Below are positions 39,301 through 51,300 of a stretch of 64,000 nt of DNA, piece by piece. Numbering within the stretch: the first letter of the stretch is position 1; each line of letters begins with the position of its first letter. Made by a program: the position numbers and the translations under genes. The notes under the pieces are model-generated. The model saw only the letters and a program-made list of their open reading frames with translations. It did no database searches and was not told the DNA's origin. The stretch comes from Pyrrhosoma nymphula (taxonomy: Eukaryota; Arthropoda; Insecta; Odonata; Coenagrionidae): the NCBI GenBank assembly GCA_963573305.1, contig OY754337.1:46823164-46887163 (forward strand), given 5' to 3'.

Positions 39301-42300
39301 TGATGAGCGTATGGGCTACTGATTGAAATATTTTTCCTAATGTGTTGGAATATCCATTGTCAGCTTTTGAGGTTTCAATAAAACCTCACTGTTTAACATT
39401 AATTAATTCCAATTTTTTCTCCACTCTCTTCAATTCTACGTTTGTCTTATATTTGAATGACACGGTGACAATGTGAAGGAATAACTAATGGACACTTTTT
39501 TGGCCACATATAAAATACTGTTAAAATAATTGCCCAAGAAATAAAATGCATTGAAGCCGTAACATGAAATTGGTATTATTCTTTTTGATGCAATTGAAAT
39601 TTTTATTTTGCTGCCCTGTTTTCGTATATATTTTCCAGAAATTGAATTACACTTTTTTACTTTGGAAAATATTAAAGTAAAATGAATAGTGGTGTCATTT
39701 GTCTGCTAATCGTATTAACAATTTTAAACTGGGCTTATACTTGTCAAACTGATTATTGAATATAATTTATGTACCATATTTTAATGAGGTAGGATTGAGA
39801 TGGAGTGAAGGCATTTACTTTCAAAATAGTTTATTTTCTCATCCTTTGACAGTTTCTCATTTTCTCTCATCCTCAGGCAGTGGAATATCTGATGAATCTG
39901 GGATTACTTCCACTGTATATGTGTCTAAATAGTAATTTCTCCACATAAATGTGTAGCCTTGGTTGATCTACTACTATCATTGGTCATCCATCCCTTCATG
40001 CTAGTGTTTTGTTTATTATAATTATACTTTTATGCATCTGAACATTGCTGTATCAAAAAATCCTTTTGGGTAGTCTGCATTTGTTTTTTTTACGATGATT
40101 GAACCATTTATTTTGAGTTACATCCTTTGGTTGATATTTAACCACATTTAAAGATTTACGACATAAGTAAATTCAGCAACAGCCTTCCATGGTTAGGACC
40201 TGGTTGAAATATGTTTTACAATGTAAATTGAAAAAGGTAACTTGGGATTAGCTCTTCGCATGAGAGATGTTGGCCTTTTGACTCCTTTTGTTTCTCCAAG
40301 CAAAATCATTTGGAACACCCATGATAGTTGATAAGACTTCAGTTTTCATGAAGTATTTACAGTTATGGAAATACCATAGTAATTTTTAGTTTACCAAAGA
40401 TAAACTCAATTCCATCTTGTGAGTTTTGAGGAGGATTGTTCATTTCTCCTAAGTAAATGAGCAGTTTCTTTTTGGTATTGGGTAGCCTGATTAATTTGCA
40501 ACTGTTGGAAGTGCTTCCTCTGAGCAAAATTATTGTTCATGAATAGTAAGGGGTACTTATAAAATTTAAAGTCACAGTGTTAGCTGAGTAAGATAATAAC
40601 TCAACATTTCACATTTGTGTGTTACATGGAACTTCACCGTTTAAAATAGTATTAATGTGAACCCCAATATTTTGCCATGTATTTTAGAAATAATAACTTT
40701 CTTTGACAAGAGATTGATTAAATATTTCAGTTATTGGTGGGTTTTTTTGCCTCTTCAGGGTCATACCAGTGAGTGATCACAAGAGTGATTGTGAATGTAT
40801 TTGTAATAAATAAGAAAAATACAGCCTTAATATTTTCGTAGCCCTCAGTGAGTTTGCCTGAAGATACGCATTATGTGAGTGGGCTTAAAATTCATTTTCA
40901 GCTGGGCTAAACAATGACAGTCTTTTTAAATAATAATATATTTATTGATCCTGATATTTTACAAGAGTAAAATGTGGGACAAGTCATAGAAAAAATGGCC
41001 CAACACAAGAGGTCATTTTTTTACAAGAGGTCATGACAAGACATTTTTAAAGGAGGTCAAAGCCATGGTAGACTTTTGCTTCATTTTCACCTCATTGCTG
41101 ATTAATAGATAATTTTGTGTTCTCAATTTTGAGCAATGCTTCTCTCATTTGATGCCAGTTTGCCCTCTCCTCTGACTCCATTCACACCAACTTACCCCTT
41201 TCCATCCACTCCTCTGGCTCCTTTTCTGTGCCAAAGAGTCTGCTTGCCTGGCAGCAGATGCTTGGGGTTACGAATGATGTTACATATTTTTCTTGTTCTG
41301 GCATCCATTATTACCATACCTCCTCCTCAATCTTCCCGTCATGCTCTCTGGTTGTAGAGGCACGAGAGGCACGGTGAGCCAGGAGTAGTCACAGAACAAC
41401 CTCAAAGGACTGAGCAGCAAAGAAAGGTACGTGGAACATTTCTTGTCACTACCACTGTTATCTTACCATTGTCTTTTCTTTTTTCCATCTTGATTTGGTC
41501 ATGTATAATATGATCATTCTGCCTGTTCCTTAGCTGTTAGTTCTTGATCCTTGCAAGTAATTTGCTCCTAATGCAACTTGGAGTGTGTGGACGGGTCATT
41601 AATCTCCTAACATTGATCTCAGTAACTAATCATTTTACTACATGCCGTATTAGAAGTTCATTTATATGTAGTAGAATCGGAGTACATATATCATCCTCGT
41701 GATTCACAGGATAGAACTTCCCATTTCAATATTTAAAATCGTTCTTTTTGGAGGTAGATAGATAATCAAGAGCATTCTATTTGGTCTTTTATTTTTGTTG
41801 CTTCTTGGTTCATGGAAGAGAACTGACTAACACTAGCATCTCCTCAGAAACCCAACCTTTTTCTTATTCATAATTGCAGATACATATTCCTATTTTTAAT
41901 AACTAACATGTCCTTAGGGTGATATTACAATCAATGTTTCCTGACATGATGGAAATGGAAGGCAGGGTTTGTGAAGCTTGGTTATGTAGTTGAACCTATT
42001 GATTCTCTGCCACAAAAAAATCATGGCAGTGTATACATTTAACATGGAATCACCATGTTTTTTTTGCTGTCTGTTGCTTAAAGACATTTTCTTTTTCCAT
42101 TTTAAGTATTTTTTAAGTTAGCTTATGTTAAAGTTTCCAATTTTTAAAGAATATAATTTTGCAGAAACAGAGTTCTCTGTCATATCCTAAATAACAGCTT
42201 TGAAAGTCCATTCTGTGATTGTAATAGTTTTCAGGGAATGCCCAAAACCTAAACCTGTATCTTTGATAACGTATACATAGTATAAATCACTCTCTGCATC

Positions 42301-45300
42301 TCTGCTTTAGAGATGTATATTATGTATTAAGTCCCACTGACATTGGCTGTCTTGTGTAAGATTAAATCAGCCATAAATCAATCATTATGTTTACAAAACT
42401 TACTCATTTCTTTGCTTAGTTTTCTTATTGTGCAACTAGGAACAGTTTTTCCATTCACACTCCATTGTATTTGGTGATAGTGTCTCACATTTTCTTGAAC
42501 CTCATAACTCTTACCTTCCTGAAGTATTGTGATCTTAGTCTGTGTGGTTTTTTGATTAACTGGTTAGTGTCTGAATCAATATGCTTGAGTTCCTTTTCAG
42601 TCAGTAGTGTTTACATCTTTAGAGTGATACAGGGAATACTTAGTGTTGGTAGTATGTACTGATCTCTGTACTGTGAAGGCATGTCTATTAATGTTATTAA
42701 CCATCAAAGAGCCATGTTTTGCTAACAGGTAAGAATCAGCATGTTGGAAGGCTGCTATTTGCATTTTTCTGTCTAAAAATGATCATGATTTCAGTGCTTA
42801 AGCATGCTCTACCTACTGTTGTGTGGTACCAGCAATATTGACTGAAAATAGCATGACATGTATTTCAGTGCCAACTCTGAATTTCATAACAAGCCACTTG
42901 TATTTTCAAGTATTTTCTGTGTTTGGAAAAGGTTTTATTACTTAATTAATTAGCCAATCTAGGAATTTCTTTTATGCTTTTCTCATTAGACATGATTGTA
43001 TCAATATCTCAAGTGTAGAATTATTCATCCAAAATTATTACTCCTACCTAGGTAATTTTATTAAAATCCTTAAGATTGTTATGTAACATTGGCATAATTG
43101 CCCATGGTTTCTCGGAGAATTGGTTACATGCCTGCACTTTTATGATTTACTCTCTAAAAATATTGATGGAATTTTACATTCATCTGGTTTTTTCACTTTC
43201 ATTTTGAATATTATATCAGTTTCACTACAATCCCTGTGACACATACTTTCTTCGGTGCTCATTGCATTTGGAAGTGGTAAGTTTGTAATTGGGTTTGTTA
43301 ATGGTAAAAATAATCAAGTGGACTCATTTCATTTTCTCAATTGTCAATGTAGCTTAGTACTTTACAGTTAACAAAATTTTCCAGGTTAAGTGTGCTCATT
43401 TCTTTCTTCTGATCACTCTCTTTTGACTCTAACGCAGGTTGTATCGATTAATAGCTTGTTTTAAATATTTTTACATATGATAGTAGTTCTTGATGAAATT
43501 TTGTGCAAATTGATGGACAATAAATGCTAATGAATATGCTTTACTTATAGTTCATTTTATAGTTTGGCTTTTAGTAGTTACCAACATGTTTTCAAGATGT
43601 TTTTTTTTGTGCTCCAATTATGCATACGGGTAGGTGAATTCAGTCATTTAATGTTCATATAAGAAGAATTTTCATGCTGATAACATTATCACAAGAAAAA
43701 AGAGATAATATTTTTGTTATTTTCCTTGGTAGATTTATTAAAACCGAAGGTTTCAGCAAGTGTCACTATTATCATGACACTATCTTGAAAGTTGATGATG
43801 GTGAGCTATGATGAGGTGAGTGATGATGAGCTAGGTATGATTGAGGAAACAGCATCCATGAGGTTGTCAATTGTTAGTACCTGTTTGCTTCTACAGAAAA
43901 TAATTTAAGGAAAATAATAACATAGAACAGGAAATAATAAATATATGGATCTGTAATTATATTAAATTTTTGATCTTGCAATATGTATGATGACGGCCTA
44001 TGCTTAAGATGTCGGAATTGAATTTTTTCAAACTACATACCAATTTCTACGAGACTTATTGGTGCCATATTTCAGAACCTTCCAATGTTTTGCACTTTGA
44101 ATCACTAATTTCCTAGCAAGGTTAAGTTTTGTTCTAAATTTGAAAAATGGTGACAGGTTGGTCTTGACAGTGCATTTTTAAAAATAGATATAGGTAGGGG
44201 GCCATTCAAGTATTACGTAAGACATTTTGTGGGGGAAAGGGGGTTGGACTTTTCATATGTTGTCTTATGTAGGGGGGGGGGGGGGTGAGGGGGACAGAGA
44301 CAGTCTCATGTAAGATATCACTTCCGAATTCGTATACTTATCACTTTTAAAAATTATTTTCGGCTGAAAAATCTTACTTTTTAGGATCACCGCTGCAGCG
44401 GTAGGCCTGAATGTATGCTAAATTATAGACAAACATACAACCAATTTGTTGCATTTATTAGTTTGGAGATGTTGCATTTTCAAACATCACATGTTTTGCG
44501 AGTTGTGGGTACAGCGAATCACGAAATATCGAAAACCGTTATCGATATCCGTGATGAGCTCAGTTTTTTTGCATTTTGACATAGAATCCACCATAGTTTA
44601 CTATCTACTGTATAAACTCGTGTAAGAGGCGCACCTTTTTTCCCAGAAATCGCAGCCGAAAATGAGGGTGCGCCTCTTACACGAATCTGTCCGTTGCAAA
44701 ATTCCGTCACCCGAGTTTGAAGGCTAATATCTCAGAGATGGCTCAATCGATTTTAAAATGAAGTACATCAAATTAAAGCTTGTTTATTTCTGCGTTTATT
44801 GATGGTGTACAAAACATTTTACCGTTTATATCGATTTCAGTGTGTGCTTAAAAACAGAATTTTAGTGCATTTTCCCGGGTACCGGATGGTTGCATTGCAT
44901 TTACGGCTTCGTAATAACAACACGGATCAAGATATCGAAATTTCCTTTACAAATATTGTAGCAAAGATCTTTCCTAACAGCGATACGAAGTTTCATATTA
45001 TTTAATGCATTAGTATTTTAGTTATAGATGCAAATGCACGGATCCGTTATTTTCCGTTCCGCGCATCCCTGAAAACCACCGTTTAGACCTTCTTCAAGCT
45101 CTCGAGTTCATCATCATGAATCCACTTATAAAATCTTAAAGGAATTCGTTGGTTAACCAATATCGATTAACATTTATTTTGGAAAAAGAGCGGGTTCAAC
45201 CGCCAGGAGCATGCACGGAAGAGAAAGGGAGAGGCGCCCGCTGTTGCCCAGTCAGAGGGCTATCCTTAAGGTGCACGAGGGAGTCTACTACAAGCATTAC

Positions 45301-48300
45301 CTGCGGGGGAAAACCAGTTGTCTTTTCTCTGCGCATGAGTCATTTGGACTCGGTAAATAGTGGCATAAAGGGTGACGTGGCGTTCGGGCACGCGGGCGTT
45401 CCTCCGCGTTGTCTTGTAGAGGAACGCCCGAAAGCCGTTACCAATATGGAGAAACGCCGCGGAAACCTAAGATCCAAGTGAATACTTACCTCCGGGGTCT
45501 ATATATGCCTATGAAAAATGCCGCGTAAATTATAAGAGAATATCACAAGCGGAAGACTTTGAAAATGGCCGAAAGTTCGCAGTTAGGCCCGCAAAATCTC
45601 GCAATAGAAGAAAAAAAAACTCAAAATTTTTTCTTCAACTTCGACGGATAAAAAGAGGGGTGCGCCTCTTACACGCGTTTATACGGTATGTCCATGGTTT
45701 CAAAAATGGCTGATAACTTTCGTAAGATTGGGAGGGTAGGGTTTGTGAAACCTTACATTGTCTTACATGTGGGGGGGGGTGGTAAAAAGTGGTAAAAATC
45801 ACCTTACGTAATACATACTTGAGTAGCCCCTAGAGATTTTTTTCCATAAAGGTAAACCTCGACTTTCACAGTTTCGAGTTACATCAATACCGCAGATGTT
45901 GGTTTTTCTGGCTAATTAATGGGTAAAATAGATGAAGACCCATCGGCATTATGGAATTCAGACAAAAAAACTTAAAATCAAAAAAACACAAAATGATAAA
46001 AGCGTAAGAAATCACATCGAAATTAAATTTTTTAAAATAATTTTAAAACAAATAATTCAAGGTAAATTACAATACAAAACATCGGAGAAATTAAGGAAGT
46101 AAGCTCAGATTAGAACACATCATCGAACATGAACAGCGATGAATGGAGCGATGTGCACAGGAGAAACGTTCAGTAACCTTCCAGTAGACAGTAAGTAGTA
46201 TTCACAAAAGTCACGGGCTTAGAGTTATCGAATTCAACATGCATATTTAAAAACAATATTATTACCATATACAGTAGAAACTCAATGATACAAAGTACAA
46301 TAATACGAAAATTAGATTATACGAATCAAAACTTTCGGTCCCGACCAAAAGCCTATACTAAATACATGGCACTGTTCGATAATACGAAGTTTCGAAAATA
46401 CGAAATTTACGATGTTACGAACTTAGGCCCTGGTCCCCAGGAAAAAACGGAATTCGTTTTTACGAACAATGGTGAAAAACTGCGTCAGCAAAACTATTTT
46501 TGCAGACGCAGGCACCTAGAAAATCAGCGTTGACGAATGTGATGCATCAAACGTTTGAAATTCGAGAATGATAGTGCATTCTTCTCTCCGGCACTCTTCT
46601 TAACTGTTGGCTGCATTTCCATAACGTGAACAATTCTCTTTTGTTAAAACTCACGAGCGGCGCCGCATGTTAAACTTGCTGCCCAAGGTCCATAAAGAAC
46701 AGGTCATGATACGCACTTGTCCAATGTAATCTGCCATATTGAGTCTCCGTCGCAGCGGGAATTCACGTTTTGCGTGCAAATAAACACTGAAAATAGGTAC
46801 AAAAAACCATGATTTACTTTCTTATTTAGCTATTTAGAGATATGAAATTTTAGGTAATCATAGACAATACAATGGTAATCGATAACATGGTTGGACTTAA
46901 AGTCTACAGTCCTCGGTTCGACTCCAAAAAAGTTGTCAATCCAGACATGGCTCAAAACTGACATGCAGATGCAGGAATTCTAATTTAGTTATAAATTAAC
47001 TGCTTGCGTTTCACTTGTTCGCTGCAATTCCTGGAGAGGGCAGCTCATAGTATAGGTGTAACATCAATTTAGTGGAAATGCTTGTAGAGTTTTTATGCCG
47101 GTCCGTACGGCTGTTGTGGAAATGGAGCACTAGTCTATTTCTGATGTTTTGAAGCGCACTGTCTAGAAATGCCGGGATATTACGTATATGTGCACTGCAT
47201 ATTTGCTAGCCCATCAGAGGTGGAAGCAGTAACACTCAGAGATTTAAATTCTATGTTTGGCGGTTAGTACAGATTGGAGCATATCAGCACACAGGAATGG
47301 TGATGAATGGGAATATATGCACAGAAGAAACGTTAGGTTAACTGTCAGTAGAATTCTTTGTCCTCAATAGTTACAGCTTACATTTTTGTGAGTAGTATTC
47401 AAATTCGTTCAAAATGCTAATTTTAAAATAAGTTTTTTATCTCAAGAGTATTAAAAAACTTAACATAATTCATGTTTGATGCTTAAGCTGAAAATGAGCA
47501 TGACAAAACGTTGCGGATGCGATTATTTTAATGCAAAGTTATCTTATGGTCTAGGAGTTATCAAGTCTATTCCTTATCTGTATTGAAGGGTGATGCATAG
47601 AGTCTGAAATGAAGGAAGTATGCTGTTTTTTTGTGAAGTGAGCAGTGCACTAATGCGAATAGAAATGTGTTTGCAATGTCTTGTATTGAATAGGATCGCA
47701 ATTAGGCTTTGTCATCTTTCAAGTTACCATTATTTTACTTTTGCATACAAGTCGTTAATATTTTAGTTAAACACTTTGAAATAAAGTTTTTTTTTAATTA
47801 AACCTGTCCTATATACACAACTGCACATTATTATTTCTTCATAGCACATAAAATAGTGTATATCTTAAAAGTTTCTAGGGTTGATGGATCGACTCCCATC
47901 GAAATTCGACTTACTTAATTCGACGTCTCATGGAACTAATGAACGATGTATAATGTCTAATACCTGTACTCAGTTTTATTTTTGACCTTATTTCCCTCTT
48001 ACCTGTTGACATTATTTCTCCTTTTCCCATCTTATCGTTTCCTACCAAGGTAAGTGTGTGTGTAATTAAATGTAATTAAAACCTGATTTGGAACAAAAGT
48101 TTCGTAAAATTGTAAATTATGAGGACATCCATTGTGGTGAAGGCACTCTTGATTATGGGGCAGCATTTGCTGGAAACCTTAGCAGTTTATCAGTGCTCAT
48201 AATATGACAAGATTGCCAGATCCCTGCATTGTGTGCTCATTGATTAACTGTCGTTTATGCTGGCCTTGGTGCCAGCATACGAGAAGAGACATATCCACCT

Positions 48301-51300
48301 TGTAATAATGTTGTCATGCACCTTACGGTTTCAAGTATCTTGAGTGAAAGAATTCAGTTAATTTCATTGCTCTGGCTGGAAGTGTAAGTTTTAAGTGGAA
48401 ATTTTGGAGCCATCTTTTAGCGAAAACAACATTGTAAAGCAGGTTGAGTTGAATGACGTGTTGGCAGTGCAGAGTGGCTCTGGGGAAAGAATCACTTTAG
48501 GTACCAAACCTGCTAATGGTGAAAAAATGTTGTCTAGAAAATATCTTTACAAATGCTTATTTAATTTATGCTTAAGCTGAAAATGAGCATGACAAAACGT
48601 TGCGGATGCGATTATTTTAATGCAAAGTTATCTTATGGTCTAGGAGTTATCAAGTCTATTCCTTATCTGTAGTAGTCTTCTTTCATCTTCAAGGCCTAAA
48701 TGTTGATAAACTGAAAACGTTGTATTATGAGCTGAGGGGAATAAATATGCTAATAATTTAATATATTGTGTGTGTATTTGCTGTTAAATAGTCATGTTAA
48801 CAGTGACTAAAATTTTAGTTTTTGGTAATAAATGATTGCACAGTTTTCTTAGCCCATTTATAAAATATTTCTATGTTGAAGTTTTGTGGTAAGATGAGGA
48901 TAGGTATCTTTACAACCTACATTTAATCTGTTGGATGCTAATTTATACCAATTTCTTTTAAGACTCTTTAATCTATACCAAGTTATTTAAATTTTAGCAT
49001 TTCAATTGGCAATCTATTTTAATTTAGAATTAATTAATTCAGTTTTCCATTTAAACCCATCAGGTTTCATCTGACCGATCTGATTCAGATGTTTAGTATA
49101 TGGAATCAGAAAGAACTTCAAATTATTTCAAGAAAGAATTGAAGAAATTTTGCTTCAGAGTTAACAAGATGAGATCTGATCAACAATTTTCCCATGAAAA
49201 ACATGAATATATATGGAAACTGTCATTAATGGATGAACAAGAATAGCTGTAATTCATCTACAAATGTCTTAGAAGTAGAGAGTGCTATGATCTCTATGTA
49301 TTTTAGTAGTATTCTTTCAGACTTTGAAATAATACAAATTATCACTTAATATTGGAATTAAAATTCATAAGATTGATGTTGTTGATTGCATTGTTGCTGT
49401 GAATTTTTTGATGAATCAAAAGAAACTTAAATCCAAGGTGGATTATTGGAGCCATAATTAATTAATGAAAAGAGAATTCCTGTTCATTTTGAATTCCTAT
49501 ACCCTGTGCTGATAGCATGTTAATTTGCTCTGAAGCAATTCTTATTACTCAAGGATAAAATCACTCAAAAAAGGGTGATTTGAAGTGTAATTACCCTATG
49601 ATATCTCCACATAATGTAACCACTGCATATTCCACTCACATATTGCTAACTGCCGGTTGAATTTTTTAGGTCTCCTTTAGTCATCAAATGGGTCAAAGGT
49701 CTTTTATAAATTAATGTAATAATTTGCTGTTTGAACAGATAGCTTTGAAGGAGTTGAAAAATTAAGAATACTTTCTTGAGTTCTGTCTTTATCAAATAAA
49801 GCAAAATATTTTTTCCACCCTGTTGAACAGAGGTCAGCAAACTATTGATCAAGATACAAACTTGGCTCTTTGGTTCCTTACAGTAGTCGCTCGATTATCT
49901 GAGTCCCAACTAACAGGTTATGTATTACCCAAGGAATATTATCATTATATTGTGGCTATACTAGGCCAGTTCATCTCTTGCAAACAAACATCAGAATTTT
50001 ACAATTAGTTCAATCTCCAAATAAAAGGTGATTCACTGAAATATTTTATTCAAAACCATGTCTAAAAACTGTGTACAGCAAAACATAGAAATGTGTCATT
50101 TTGGTCGTAATTTATCATTGTAAGCCCACCGTATTATCCGTTTTTGATCCGAGGTGGCCTCAGTCCACATTACCTCGGATAATCGAGACTTCACTGTACT
50201 AAAGGCTTTGAAGTAAAATTGAAAATAAAAGTATAACTATCATAGTTTCATTTGTAACATTTTTAAAGGATTACATAAAATGGTGACTTTTACTTATTAA
50301 AATAAAGATATACTTTATTTTATATTTAGTTAAATATTACTTTAAAATATTCTCATTTGTAAAAATGTTTATTTATGACTTTTGAATAATTTCTCAATTG
50401 CTGTGAGGGACAGCTTTGGCTTTTTCATCTCAAAAGTTTGCTGCCTCCAACCGTAGAACCTTCCATCACAAGGGAATTTGATGTTCCCTAGGGTTTTTTT
50501 TCCTGTTAAGGAAACAATTCTTTTCATTCCAAAGGAGGACGTGAGTGATGATGAGGGGCATTTGGGTGAAAGTGCTACTGTGGATGACCCGGCTGTGACT
50601 AGCCAGCCCACCTCATCAGGTGGCATTGAAGGGACCAACCCCTTTGCCATGCCCCCACCCCCATCGGCACCTCCTTCTACCAATGAGACGACGTCCCTCA
50701 ATCCCGCAGACAAAGTCACTTACACTCCAGGTATGATTTTGTAAGGTTGTTCAGTGGTTGAGTTCCAAGAATGTGGTTAGGGCAGGTAATAGTAATAATG
50801 CTTAATAACTGAAAACTTTAGTGCATCTATTGCCTCCTCAAAAGTAATTGCTAAGTAGTACCAGTTGTATGCATCAATTGCGAGTTACACATAAGTTAAG
50901 CAAAGTTCTACTGATGTAGATTTTGTCTTCATCTAAGTATGAAAATTTTGCACCAATACTCAATAAATAAATAAAATTTTTGAACCTAATATCAGGCAAA
51001 TTTCTAATAAATTTATTGGTGAGAAATTGAAGCATTGACAGAAAATCATCTTCACATCACCATTGTGTTGTCTAATTTTATGTTTTTCCTATCCTCTTTC
51101 TTTCACCATCTGTCTGAACGAAATATTTATTATATATATAATATGATGGGATGAATAGGGTAGCACCCTATAATTTTTCTTAATGTTCAGGAGTGATTTG
51201 TAAATGAGAATGGAAGGAAGAGGCATTAGATAGACGCAATGGCTAAAATAATACTGACCTCACACGTGAAGGGCACTGGTTCAAATCCTGGCTCTAGTCA

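Larger units (their letters stand above)
28046..41357 (+). other. Csp intron 4 (13,312 bases)
   Basis: It holds two pogo-like ends (29962 and 30146), a Penelope-like fragment (31815-32160), a TIR element (32873-34508) and a 317-bp TA-flanked element (38395-38711). I recognise nothing in 28046-29961, 30300-31814, 34509-38394 and 38712-41357, except a GTTGACCATGGTTTCAACGT phrase near 39160 that resembles Penelope-like terminal sequence. Confidence 0.8.
41427..50510 (+). other. Csp intron 5 (9,084 bases)
   Basis: It holds nested TIR elements (44195-45832), a pogo-like fragment (46272-46620), a perfect 104-bp direct repeat (47479, 48568) and a TA-flanked element (49880-50196). Nothing is recognised in 41427-44194 or in the rest of 46621-49879, apart from possible old terminal sequence near 47885-47970. 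Confidence 0.8.

Noticed and set aside
45149..45481. 110-codon open frame, GC-rich
   Set aside because: Lies inside a TIR element, overlaps a palindrome and resembles no protein family known to me.
48421..48500. Extra Csp exon with acceptor ATCTTTTAG and donor TAG|GTACC
   Set aside because: It is 80 nt, which breaks the phase 0/0 frame between exons 5 and 6, and has an early stop in the joining frame.
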